DNA of 16,237 nt from UBA668 sp041918155. GTDB taxonomy: Bacteria; Actinomycetota; Acidimicrobiia; Acidimicrobiales; Ilumatobacteraceae. The stretch spans positions 1-16,237 of the forward strand of contig JAYRWH010000083.1 in assembly GCA_041918155.1 (NCBI GenBank). The letters are read 5' to 3'. Position 1 is the stretch's first letter. Each line of letters begins with the position of its first letter. A program made the position numbers and the translations under genes. The notes beneath the pieces were generated by a model, which searched no databases, was not told the DNA's origin, and saw only the letters and a program-made list of their open reading frames with translations. Shown in pieces: positions 7,534 through 14,719 of this stretch.

Positions 7534-8256
7534 TCACGCGCGGCCAGCCGCGGCCAGCTCGGCCTCCAACTGCACGGCCTTGGGGAACAGGACGTTGTTC
7601 TCCTTGTGGATGTGCAGGTGGGTGTCGGCCTCCAGCTCCGCCAGGCCAGCGAAGCACGCAACGTACGAGGCGCAACCGTCGGCAGGTGGCCGGTAGTCGT
7701 TCGTGAGCACGCGCATGCGGGCGAGCAGCTCGCCGACGCGGTCGTGTTCGGACAGCATCACCCCGATCGGGTTGCGCACCGAGCCGCAGTGAAACGACGC
7801 CGGGGCGGCCGCGTGGGAGAGCTCGTGCACGAGCGGGAACAGCACCCGCTCCTCCTTCAGCAAGTGCGGTTCAAGATCCGCGCGGACCTCCTCGTACACA
7901 CGGGCGATATCGGCCAGCTCGGGGTGGCGACCACCGTGCACGCCACGGATCTTCTCCACCAGCGCCGACAAGCGCGGCAGCTCGTCCCACAGGTAGCGGT
8001 GGTGGGCGGCGTCGATGTGGTCGCACAACTCGTCAACGGCCATCGTCGACCAGTCGGCCGGTTGCCGCTCGCCCGCCGCGGCCGCCAGCTCGGCGGCCGT
8101 CGCGGTGGGGTCGAGCCCGCGCCCGGCGCATGCCGCGGCGAGGGTACGGCCACCGCCACAGCAGTAGTCGAGGCCGCGGCGCTCGAACTCGCGGGCGAGC
8201 GTGGGGTATTCGTCCACCAGCTCGCCGAGGGTCATCTGCGGATCGATCATCGTCAT
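7534..8256 (-). CDS. ric: Iron-sulfur cluster repair di-iron protein (Ric/ScdA/YtfE)
   Basis: A 240-residue cytoplasmic protein of the RIC family, which helps restore Fe-S clusters damaged by nitric oxide or oxidants through a non-haem di-iron site. The N-terminal ScdA_N-type domain (about 1-75) has LDYCCGGG with C32 and C33. The hemerythrin-like domain that follows has the His/Glu pattern of a di-iron four-helix bundle: CDHIDAAHH, HLLKEERVLFP, SEHDRV and HLHIHKENNVLFP. The ATG at 8256 is chosen over the ATG at 8250 because AAGGA (8268-8264) lies 7 nt before it. It is the last gene of the Rrf2-YwiC-Ric set, 23 bp after YwiC. Control by the Rrf2 regulator is inferred from the operon. Confidence 0.95.
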   Translation of the reverse strand: MTMIDPQMTLGELVDEYPTLAREFERRGLDYCCGGGRTLAAACAGRGLDPTATAAELAAAAGERQPADWSTMAVDELCDHIDAAHHRYLWDELPRLSALVEKIRGVHGGRHPELADIARVYEEVRADLEPHLLKEERVLFPLVHELSHAAAPASFHCGSVRNPIGVMLSEHDRVGELLARMRVLTNDYRPPADGCASYVACFAGLAELEADTHLHIHKENNVLFPKAVQLEAELAAAGRA

Positions 8257-8279
8257 CCCCTGTTCCTTCGCACTCGTGT

Positions 8280-9065
8280 TCAAATCGTCCACACGCCCAC
8301 GGCCGTCACCAGCACGAGCGAGATTCCGAGCGCCATCTGGCGCAGGCCCAACACCTTCGCCGCCGTCGGTGGCCGGCGCACCCACGCAACCTGCAGCGCG
8401 GCGAGCACCACCAGCCCACCCAGCCCGCCGACGAGGCGCCGATCGAGCACCACCGCGGCCGCCCCGAGCGCCAGCGCACACACCTGGGCGATGTCACTGC
8501 CGCGCACGGCACCGGCCCCGCGCCGCAAGCGGACGATCTGCACCCGCACGAACGGGATCGCCCCGACCGACCGGCCGGTGAGCACCAGCCACGCCGCGAC
8601 CGCAAGCGCCGCACTGCGGCCACCGGCGAGGACGATCGCCGCGGCGACGCAGGCGATCCCGGCCGAGCCGCACAACTCGGGCAGCAGACGCCGACCGCGG
8701 CTGCGCACGTCGAACCACAGCTCTACGGCCACCAACGGTGCGGCGACCGCGACCGGCACGAGCCAGGACGAACCACCGGCGACGAAGGCCCACACCGCGC
8801 AGCCAATGATGACGGCGAGCTCCACGGCGGCGAGCCGCGCCCCCACCCGCGACCGGTCGCGCCACTGCTCGCGGCGACGGTCGACAAGGGCCAGCTTCAG
8901 CGGCGTTCGCACCAGGAACGCCCCGAAGGCGGCCAGCCCGAGCGCGAGCCCGGCCCACGATGGTGCGATGAGCAGCCCGAGCAGGATCGGCTCGAGCGTG
9001 AGCCCCCAGCCACCGTGCTCCGCCGGGAGCGCGGCCTGCTTCCACAATGGCCGCTCGCTGGTCAC
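8280..9065 (-). CDS. YwiC-like integral membrane protein
   Basis: A polytopic membrane protein of 261 residues with about eight or nine hydrophobic segments. The N-terminal PAEHGGWGLTLEP fits the PxEHGxW signature I associate with the YwiC family, and the C-terminal KVLGLRQMALG fits its end. The function is not known. In Bacillus subtilis, ywiC lies by fnr and the nar nitrate reductase genes, which points to anaerobic or nitrogen-oxide metabolism. The start is GTG 9065, which overlaps the TGA of the Rrf2 gene as GTGA (9065-9062), so translation is probably coupled. The much longer open frame upstream runs in another frame through the Rrf2 gene and the ATPase and is not coding. Its place between an Rrf2 regulator and Ric supports a nitrosative-stress link. 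Confidence 0.88.
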   Translation of the reverse strand: MTSERPLWKQAALPAEHGGWGLTLEPILLGLLIAPSWAGLALGLAAFGAFLVRTPLKLALVDRRREQWRDRSRVGARLAAVELAVIIGCAVWAFVAGGSSWLVPVAVAAPLVAVELWFDVRSRGRRLLPELCGSAGIACVAAAIVLAGGRSAALAVAAWLVLTGRSVGAIPFVRVQIVRLRRGAGAVRGSDIAQVCALALGAAAVVLDRRLVGGLGGLVVLAALQVAWVRRPPTAAKVLGLRQMALGISLVLVTAVGVWTI

Positions 9066-9472
9066 TCCGACCGGTCCCCAGCAACGGTGGACAACGGCGT
9101 CGCGGCCAGCGACTGCATCAACTCGGCGCGGGCCCGCGACCAGGCCCGGTGCAGGCTGCACGGCATGTCGCTGCCGCACTCGCGATCCTCCACCACGCAG
9201 CGCCCGGTGTCGGTGGCCCCGTCGACGGCCTCGATCACCTGCAGCACGCTCACGTCCTCGAGCGACACATCGGCTGCGTACCCGCCGGTGGGGCCGGGCT
9301 CGGATCGCACCCAGCCGGCCTTCACCAGCGGGCCGAGCACCTGCGGCACGAAGCCGGCTGTGGTGTCGAGCGCCGCGGCGAGCGCGGGCGCCTTCCAACG
9401 CGCAGGAGACGTGCCGAGCAGCACCATCGCCCTCACTGCCAGGTCGGCCCGGCGGGTGATCTCCAATCTCAT
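9062..9472 (-). CDS. Rrf2-family transcriptional regulator with three cysteines (NsrR/IscR-like)
   Basis: A 136-residue winged-helix DNA-binding protein of the Rrf2 family. It opens with the family N-terminus MRLEITRRADLAVRAMVLL and has GFVPQVLGPLVKAGWVRSEPGPTGGY as recognition helix and wing. Three cysteines, C92, C99 and C105 (spacing C-x6-C-x5-C), sit where IscR and NsrR hold an Fe-S cluster; those have four or five residues in the first gap, so the extra residue is a small departure. With Ric two genes downstream, a nitric-oxide or Fe-S sensor of NsrR type is the best guess. The ATG at 9472 lies inside a palindrome and 6 nt after a -10-like TAGTCT. The stop overlaps the YwiC start by 4 bp. 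Only 9 bp separate it from the ATPase upstream, so it may also be read from that promoter. Confidence 0.92.
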   Translation of the reverse strand: MRLEITRRADLAVRAMVLLGTSPARWKAPALAAALDTTAGFVPQVLGPLVKAGWVRSEPGPTGGYAADVSLEDVSVLQVIEAVDGATDTGRCVVEDRECGSDMPCSLHRAWSRARAELMQSLAATPLSTVAGDRSE

Positions 9473-9485
9473 AGTTGCAGACTAT
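9471..9485 (-). promoter_or_regulatory. Palindromic operator over a leaderless -10 box of the Rrf2 gene
   Basis: On the - strand ATAGT-CTGCA-ACTAT (9485-9471) is a perfect 5-bp inverted repeat around a 5-bp centre. The hexamer TAGTCT (9484-9479) fits TANNNT and ends 6 nt before the ATG at 9472. The palindrome thus covers the -10 box and the presumed transcription start. It also holds the ATPase stop codon (TAG, 9484-9482) and the first two bases of the Rrf2 start codon. A dimeric regulator bound here would block transcription, so autoregulation by the Rrf2 protein is likely. I see no -35 element. Confidence 0.55.
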
Positions 9486-12046
9486 TGGATTCCCGGCCGT
9501 CGCGCACGGAGACGTTTGTCGAGCGCATCCACCGCCAGCACCACCGGCATCGACGCCACCGCCACCGCCCAACCCCACAGCGGTGGATTGGCCTGCTCCA
9601 GGCGGTCGGCGATCGGGCCGATGAACACCACGGCCATGGCGAAGGCCAGCTCGACCACGCCCGTCCACAACAGCATCCGGTTGGTGGTCCAGCCCAACTG
9701 GCCCGGCCGACGGGTGGAACTGCGGCATGCCGACGCGTTCGCCTTCTGCGCGAACACGACGGTGAGGAAGGCCGCTCCGCTGGCCGCGGCGATGCCGTCC
9801 GCGTCCGGCCATGGCTTGCCCCGGCCCCAACCTTCGGCGAGCAGCGACACGACGAACGCCAGCATCGACATCGCCGAGATCGCAGGGCCCAGCCAGCCAA
9901 AGGCGCGGCGCACGACCGTCGCATTCATGAGTCGTCCACCAACCGGTGGGCCGTCGATGAGGTGATCGCTGGGCGGTTCGGCACCGAGGGCCACCGCCGA
10001 GAGCGTGTCGGTGCCGATGTCGATGGCGAGGATCTGCAGCACGCCCAACGCGAGCGGGAAGCGTCCACCGGACAGCATCCACACCACGAACGGGGTGAGC
10101 TCGGCGACATTGTCGGTGAGGTGGTAGGTGAGGAAGCGGCGCAGGTTGACATACGTCGCCCGCCCCTGCTCGATACCGGCGACGATGCTCGCGAAGTGGT
10201 CGTCGAGCAGCACGAGATCGGCCGCCTCGCGGGCCACGTCGGTGCCAGAGAGGCCCATCGCGATCCCGATGTCGGCCTCGTGCAGCGCGGGTGCGTCGTT
10301 CACACCGTCACCGGTCATCGCCACGACATGGCCGCGGGCACGCAGGGCGCGGGCGATACGCAGCTTGTTCTCCGGCGAGACGCGAGCGATGACGATGCCG
10401 TCGTGATCGAGCACCTCGCCCAGTTCGCCGTCGTCCTCGGGCAGATCGGCCCCGATGAGCACCGGATCGCCCTCTCGGCGCAGGCCCACCTCATCGGCGA
10501 TCGCCGAAGCGGTGTCCGGATGGTCGCCGGTGACCATCGCGATCCGCACCTGGGCACGACGGCAAGCGTCGATCGCGGTCCGCACGTCCGGCCGGGGCGG
10601 GTCCTGCAGGCCGATCACGCCGACGAGTTCCAGGTCGCGTTCGATGTCGGCGGCCGCGAGCGGCCGGCTGCCATCGGCACGCACGGCAACGGCGAGCACC
10701 CGCAGTCCCCGCGCCGTCATGTCGTCCACCGCGGCCGATCCGGCGGCCGCGGCGGCGGCATCGAGACACAGCGGCAGCACCCCGTCGGGCGCACCCTTCA
10801 CAACGATCTCGCCGTCGATCACCACCGACATCCGCCGGCGGTTGGGATCGAACGGGAAGCGAGCCTGCTCGGGGCGGGCGGCGCGGTCGCCGTCGGGATC
10901 GAGCCCAAGCCGGCGGGAGAAGGCGTCGAGTGCGGCCTCCATCGGGTCGCCGTGGGCGAGCCACTGATCTTCCTTCTCGTAGGCGTAGCCGGTGGAGCAG
11001 CGGGTCGCGACGAGCGAGAGGCGATCCAGCGCGGCACGGTCGCCCTCGACGGTGATGTCGGCGACCGGACCGTAGCCGAGCCCCGCGATCGTGGCGCTCG
11101 CCGTGGGCGTCCAGGCGGCGACGACGGTCATCTGGTTCATCGTCAACGTGCCGGTCTTGTCGGTGCAGATGAACGTGGTGCTGCCGAGCGTCTCCACCGC
11201 GTCGAGCTGGCGCACGAGCACGTTGCGCTTGGCCATCTGCTCGGCGCCCCAGGCCAGCGAGAGGGTCACCGTCGGCAGGAGCGCCTCGGGCACGAGCGCC
11301 ACGGTCACGCCGATCGCGAACACGAAGCCCTCACTGGCGCTGTTGCCGAGCAGCATCGAGATCCCGAAGAAGAACGACCCCACCCCCACGGCGATGATCG
11401 CGATCAATCGCACCAACGCGGCCAAGCCGATCGTCAGCGGGGTCGCCGGCTTCTCCGTCGAGGTGGTGAGCTGGGCGATGCTCGCCAACAGCGTGTCGGA
11501 ACCGATCGCGGTGACGACGGCCTCGGCCGTTCCCTCCACCACGAACGTGCCCGCCGCCAACTGGTCACCGACGGAGATCGATGCGGGGCGACTCTCACCC
11601 GTCAGCAACGAGGTGTCGAGCAGCAGTGCATTGGCGCTCACCGTCTCGGCATCAGCCGGGATGCGGTCGCCGGCCTCGACGAGCAGGCGGTCGCCGATCA
11701 CCACGTCAGCCGCCTCCACTGTCTGCGCTCGGCCATCGCGGCGCACCGTCACTCGGGTCGGGAGCAGTCCGCGCAGGCGCTCGGCGGCCTTGTCGGCGCG
11801 GTTCTCCTGGATGAAGGAGAACACCGCATTGATGACGATCACCGCGAAGATCGCTACGCCCAACTGCGGCATGCCGCCGATCATCGCCAGCAGGCCGGCC
11901 ACCCACAGCATGAGGGCGAAGAAGTGCACCAGTTCGCCGAGGAAGCGCCACAGCAGCGAAGGGCGGGCCATCGACGGCAACTCGTTCGGGCCGTCGGCCG
12001 CGAGCCGCAACGAGGCTTCAACCGACGTCAGGCCCGGATCATTCAC
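9482..12046 (-). CDS. P2-type cation-transporting ATPase, Na+,K+-ATPase-like ion site
   Basis: An 854-residue P-type ATPase that pumps cations across the cytoplasmic membrane. It has the N-terminal GLTSVEASLRL motif, TGES (149-152), M4 PEALLP (E254), the phosphorylated DKTGTLT (D296), the nucleotide-binding KGAP (417-420), TGDHPDTA (507-514) and the hinge GDGVNDAP (579-586). Ten membrane segments are expected. M4 VPEALLPTVT, M5 YHLTDNVAELTPF (D645, N646, E649) and M6 IDIGTDTLSAVALG (D676, D680) resemble animal Na+,K+-ATPase (P2C) more than SERCA, while M8 FAQKAN (Q767, N770) has Asn as in SERCA. There is no heavy-metal domain or CPC motif, so a copper or zinc pump is excluded. Na+, K+ or Ca2+ is possible. 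The start is GTG 12046; an ATG 4 bases downstream is out of frame. Rrf2 follows after 9 bp. Confidence 0.92.
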   Translation of the reverse strand: MNDPGLTSVEASLRLAADGPNELPSMARPSLLWRFLGELVHFFALMLWVAGLLAMIGGMPQLGVAIFAVIVINAVFSFIQENRADKAAERLRGLLPTRVTVRRDGRAQTVEAADVVIGDRLLVEAGDRIPADAETVSANALLLDTSLLTGESRPASISVGDQLAAGTFVVEGTAEAVVTAIGSDTLLASIAQLTTSTEKPATPLTIGLAALVRLIAIIAVGVGSFFFGISMLLGNSASEGFVFAIGVTVALVPEALLPTVTLSLAWGAEQMAKRNVLVRQLDAVETLGSTTFICTDKTGTLTMNQMTVVAAWTPTASATIAGLGYGPVADITVEGDRAALDRLSLVATRCSTGYAYEKEDQWLAHGDPMEAALDAFSRRLGLDPDGDRAARPEQARFPFDPNRRRMSVVIDGEIVVKGAPDGVLPLCLDAAAAAAGSAAVDDMTARGLRVLAVAVRADGSRPLAAADIERDLELVGVIGLQDPPRPDVRTAIDACRRAQVRIAMVTGDHPDTASAIADEVGLRREGDPVLIGADLPEDDGELGEVLDHDGIVIARVSPENKLRIARALRARGHVVAMTGDGVNDAPALHEADIGIAMGLSGTDVAREAADLVLLDDHFASIVAGIEQGRATYVNLRRFLTYHLTDNVAELTPFVVWMLSGGRFPLALGVLQILAIDIGTDTLSAVALGAEPPSDHLIDGPPVGGRLMNATVVRRAFGWLGPAISAMSMLAFVVSLLAEGWGRGKPWPDADGIAAASGAAFLTVVFAQKANASACRSSTRRPGQLGWTTNRMLLWTGVVELAFAMAVVFIGPIADRLEQANPPLWGWAVAVASMPVVLAVDALDKRLRARRPGIQ

Positions 12047-12077
12047 GACTCCAGTGCAGCACGCCCGGCCGTGACTT

Positions 12078-12106
12078 GAAAGGGCACAGCGTCATTGGGC
12101 CCTTCC
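12078..12106. promoter_or_regulatory. Imperfect inverted repeat in the ATPase/usp divergent region
   Basis: GAAAGGGC (12078-12085) and GCCCTTCC (12099-12106) pair at seven of eight positions around a 13-bp spacer, in the 126-bp gap between the divergent ATPase and usp genes. Arm centres are about two helical turns apart, as for a dimeric regulator. This is weak evidence, as G+C-rich DNA gives such matches by chance. I see no clear -35/-10 pair. Confidence 0.25.
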
Positions 12107-12162
12107 GCGATCCTGCGACGCGGGTTTACGGTCGATGTGGAAGTGGTACTCACCCCTGTGGA

Positions 12163-12168
12163 AAGGAG
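12163..12168 (+). promoter_or_regulatory. Strong ribosome-binding site of the universal stress protein
   Basis: AAGGAG lies 4 nt before ATG 12173. It decides the start against an upstream frame extension that could begin at 12095 but lacks family similarity. Confidence 0.75.
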
Positions 12169-12172
12169 TGCC

Positions 12173-12604
12173 ATGAACGCACAAAAGAAGATCCTCGTCG
12201 GGGTCGATGGCTCCGACAATTCACTGCTGGCCCTGAAGTGGGCGCTGGCCGAGGCCCGGGTCCGCGGCGACGCGGTGGAACTGGTGCATGGCTGGCACTT
12301 TCCCTATGTCGCCGACCCCACCGGCATGGTGCCGTTCCCCACGGCTGCGCTACAGGAGAGCGGCGAACTCGTCGTCGCCGATGCGCTGAAGGCATGCGCC
12401 GCGGAGGCGGACGGCCTCACCGTCACCACACGTGTCGAGCAGAGCACCGGCGCCGAGTTCCTCATCGAGGCCAGCAAGGACGCCGACCTGCTGGTCGTCG
12501 GTCGCCGTGGACATGGCGGCTTTCTGGCGCTCGTCATGGGCTCACTCGCCCAACAGGTGGCGGCCCACGCACACTGCCCGGTGGTAGTAGTCGGTCCCGC
12601 CTGA
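12173..12604 (+). CDS. Universal stress protein (UspA family, ATP-binding type)
   Basis: A 143-residue single-domain cytoplasmic stress protein. It begins with the typical KKILVGVDGSDNSLLALKWA and ends with the ATP-binding signature G-2x-G-9x-G-S (GRRGHGGFLALVMGS), followed by QQVAAHAHCPVVVV. The intact signature suggests that it binds ATP, like the UspFG-type and mycobacterial proteins. The clear Shine-Dalgarno sequence contrasts with several neighbours that have none. It is divergent from the ATPase and converges on the desaturase with a single base between the stop codons. In actinobacteria such proteins are often induced by low oxygen or nitric oxide, which would fit the Rrf2-Ric genes nearby, but no regulator site is convincing. 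Confidence 0.94.
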   Translation: MNAQKKILVGVDGSDNSLLALKWALAEARVRGDAVELVHGWHFPYVADPTGMVPFPTAALQESGELVVADALKACAAEADGLTVTTRVEQSTGAEFLIEASKDADLLVVGRRGHGGFLALVMGSLAQQVAAHAHCPVVVVGPA

Positions 12605-12605
12605 G

Positions 12606-13676
12606 TCAGGCCGGCCTGGCAGTGCGTGCGGCGGCGTAGGGCAACCAGCGGCCGGCCTCGAAGTCGTACAGCTTGCACACATGCGTGGCGCGCAGGTAGG
12701 CGCGCACGGAGTACCGCGCTGAGCGCACGGTCTCGGGGAAGGCGGCGGCGATGGCGCGTGCCGCCTCGGGCAGCTTGTGGAACGGGATGCGGGTGTCCAC
12801 ATGGTGCGGCACATGCACCATGATGTTGTGCAGCCACAAGCGGTTGACAACACGAGGCACGCGCAGGATGGTGGTGGATTCCATCTGGCCGCGGAACTGG
12901 GTCCACTGCTTGCGCTCCCACCAGCGGATGTCGGGCGACACGTGGTGCACGTAGACGGCCCAGCCGATGACGTGCACGAGCACGAGGAACGGCACGACGA
13001 ACAGCTTGAACGGCAACCAGATGGCCGTCATCCAACCACCGGTCAAGGCCCCGAGCGTCGCCGCCCCACCGATCATGAACGTGGCGAGGATGGTGAGCAC
13101 GGTCTTGTCGCGCACGATGTCGGCGCGGCGCTTGCTCGGCGCCTTGAAGCGCCACATCTTCTCCCACCACACCGAACGCATGAAGTAGATGCCGGCGCCG
13201 AAGCACGACCACTCGATGCGGTGACGCAGGCGCCCACGCAACCCGAGCTCGCGGTACTCAGCGGGCGTGAGTGGCTGCCACACGAAGTCGAAACCCTGCC
13301 GGGTGGTGTACGCGTGGTGCACCCGGTTGTGACCGAGATCCCAGGCCGCCTCGGCGTGCATTCCCGGGGCCATGCACCAGCGGGCGACGAAGCGATTGAC
13401 CTTTCGCGAATCGAACAGCGCCATGTGCGACGCATCGTGACCGAGCACGAACAGGCCAGAAGCGCCCAGCCCGGCGAGCGGCCAGAGCACCAGCAGGAAG
13501 TACCAGCGATCGGTGAACGCGAGGGCCACGATCGGCGCGAGATACAGCAGCGCGGCCTGGACGAGGGCCACTGTCGCCCGGGTCTTGGACCGGTCGTAAC
13601 AGGTGGCCGGAATCACCGCTCTCACATCATTGAGCGAATGAGTTCGCGGTGTGAGCGTGTCAACGGCAACGGGCAT
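12606..13676 (-). CDS. Membrane fatty acid desaturase (three-His-box di-iron type)
   Basis: A 356-residue integral membrane desaturase or related hydroxylase using a di-iron centre and O2. All three histidine boxes are present: HDASH (80-84), HNRVHH (116-121) and HVPHH (288-292). Hydrophobic segments lie at about 35-55, 58-80, 192-212 and 215-243. This is the usual plan for acyl-lipid or acyl-CoA desaturases of the DesA/omega-6 group. There is no fused cytochrome b5 or ferredoxin domain, so electrons come from a separate partner. The ATG at 13676 lies 40 bp after the AcuI-like gene and 6 nt after a TAGGGT hexamer, with no convincing ribosome-binding site. Regioselectivity and substrate cannot be read from the sequence. 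A role in membrane fluidity is likely, but its place behind a Rieske oxygenase could mean a role in tailoring some lipid or carotenoid. Confidence 0.92.
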   Translation of the reverse strand: MPVAVDTLTPRTHSLNDVRAVIPATCYDRSKTRATVALVQAALLYLAPIVALAFTDRWYFLLVLWPLAGLGASGLFVLGHDASHMALFDSRKVNRFVARWCMAPGMHAEAAWDLGHNRVHHAYTTRQGFDFVWQPLTPAEYRELGLRGRLRHRIEWSCFGAGIYFMRSVWWEKMWRFKAPSKRRADIVRDKTVLTILATFMIGGAATLGALTGGWMTAIWLPFKLFVVPFLVLVHVIGWAVYVHHVSPDIRWWERKQWTQFRGQMESTTILRVPRVVNRLWLHNIMVHVPHHVDTRIPFHKLPEAARAIAAAFPETVRSARYSVRAYLRATHVCKLYDFEAGRWLPYAAARTARPA

Positions 13677-13682
13677 CGCCCC

Positions 13683-13688
13683 ACCCTA
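13683..13688 (-). promoter_or_regulatory. Candidate -10 hexamer for a leaderless desaturase transcript
   Basis: On the - strand TAGGGT (13688-13683) fits TANNNT and ends 6 nt before ATG 13676. The same layout occurs before the Rrf2, AcuI-like and aminotransferase genes. Confidence 0.45.
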
Positions 13689-13692
13689 CAGA

Positions 13693-13708
13693 GCTACCGG
13701 CGGGTAGC
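13693..13708. repeat. 6-bp inverted repeat between the AcuI-like and desaturase genes
   Basis: GCTACC-GGCG-GGTAGC is a perfect inverted repeat with a 4-nt loop in the 40-bp gap after the AcuI-like stop. It could be a weak transcription terminator hairpin, though no T-run follows on the - strand, or an operator upstream of the desaturase -10 box. Confidence 0.4.
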
Positions 13709-13716
13709 CGCGCGTC

Positions 13717-14712
13717 TCAGCGACCAAGATCGACGACGCTGCGACCTTCGGCCTGACCAGCGAGGATGCCGGTGAGCACACCGTCGAGGTCGTCGAGGCC
13801 GATGTCGTGGCCGATCGAAGCCAATCCGGCCGGCTTGAGATCGGTGGCGATACGACCCCACACCTCACAGCGGCGGGCGATCGGGGTCATCACCGAATCG
13901 ATTCCGAGCAGTGACACGCCGCGCAAGATGAACGGCAGAACCGTGGTGGGCAGCTCGTTGCCGCCGGTGAGGCCCGACGCCGCGACCGCGCCGCCGTAGT
14001 GGATCTTCTTCAACACGTTGGCGAGCGTGACCCCACCGACACAGTCGACCGCGCCGGCCCACACCGTGGCCTCCAGCGGACGCCGGCCCGGCTCGGAGAG
14101 CTCGGCGCGATCGATCACGGTGGTGGCGCCGAGTTGGGTGAGCCATGCTGCCGAGGCCGGCTTGCCGGTGCTGGCGACGACCTCATAGCCGAGCCCGGCG
14201 AGCATGCTCACCGCCGTGCTGCCCACGCCGCCGGTGGCGCCGGTGACCAGCACGGGCCCGCTCGCGGGGGTGACGCCGTGGCGCTCGAGCGCGAGCACCG
14301 AGAGCGCAGCGGTGAATCCGGCCGTGCCGATGATCATCGCCTCACGCGTGGTGAGCCCGGCGGGCAGCGGCACGATCCATTCCTCGGGAACGCGGGCGTA
14401 GCGGGCGAAGCCGCCGTGGCGGGCGACACCGAGGTCGTAGCCGTGCACGATCACCTCGGTGCCCGCCGGCAACCCGGCGGCCGGCTCGAGCTGCACACCG
14501 GCGAGATCGACACCGGGCACCATCGGCGAGACGCGGGCGACCTTGCCCGCGGGCGTGCTGGCCAGACCGTCCTTGTAATTGACGCTCGACCAGTGCACCT
14601 CGATGAGCACCCCGTCGGCGGGCAGCTCGTCGGCGGTCATCGTGACGACGCCGCGGTCGATCGATTCGCCAGTGGTGTTGGCGCGGAAAGCACGGAAGGG
14701 CGCAATGGTCAT
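13717..14712 (-). CDS. acuI: MDR-family NADPH oxidoreductase, acryloyl-CoA reductase AcuI type
   Basis: A 331-residue zinc-independent medium-chain dehydrogenase/reductase of the YhdH/AcuI group, which reduces acryloyl-CoA (or related enoyl-CoA/enones) with NADPH. The signature HWSSVNYKDGLA (40-51), MVPGVDLAG, GTAGFTAALSV, the Rossmann motif VLVTGATGGVGS (154-165) and SALTGG-like ASGLTGGNELPTTVLPFILRGVSLLGIDS are all characteristic. Length matches the family (about 325-330). The start is ATG 14712, preceded by a TAGAGT hexamer that ends 7 nt before it and no ribosome-binding site. The gene sits 22 bp after the NTF2-like gene and 40 bp before the desaturase, all on one strand. In this setting it might serve propionate-level detoxification of acryloyl-CoA or reduce an enone made in the Rieske pathway; the sequence does not decide. 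Confidence 0.88.
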   Translation of the reverse strand: MTIAPFRAFRANTTGESIDRGVVTMTADELPADGVLIEVHWSSVNYKDGLASTPAGKVARVSPMVPGVDLAGVQLEPAAGLPAGTEVIVHGYDLGVARHGGFARYARVPEEWIVPLPAGLTTREAMIIGTAGFTAALSVLALERHGVTPASGPVLVTGATGGVGSTAVSMLAGLGYEVVASTGKPASAAWLTQLGATTVIDRAELSEPGRRPLEATVWAGAVDCVGGVTLANVLKKIHYGGAVAASGLTGGNELPTTVLPFILRGVSLLGIDSVMTPIARRCEVWGRIATDLKPAGLASIGHDIGLDDLDGVLTGILAGQAEGRSVVDLGR

Positions 14713-14719
14713 GGCGCCG

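Noticed and set aside
9066..10082. Long N-terminal extension of the YwiC-like frame
   Set aside because: It overlaps Rrf2 and the ATPase in another frame; the GTG at 9065 gives the family N-terminus.
9047..12079. A 1010-codon open frame on the + strand opposite the ATPase and Rrf2 genes
   Set aside because: The translation is rich in Arg, Gly and His with no domain; it mirrors the third-position G/C bias of the real - strand genes, whose motifs are unambiguous.
12097..12114. DosR-like site (GGGCCC... near usp)
   Set aside because: It matches the dormancy-regulon consensus too poorly; the required GGGAC half-sites are not both present.
12095..12172. Upstream ATG for the universal stress protein
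   Set aside because: A strong AAGGAG precedes ATG 12173, and the family starts close to KKILVGVDGS.
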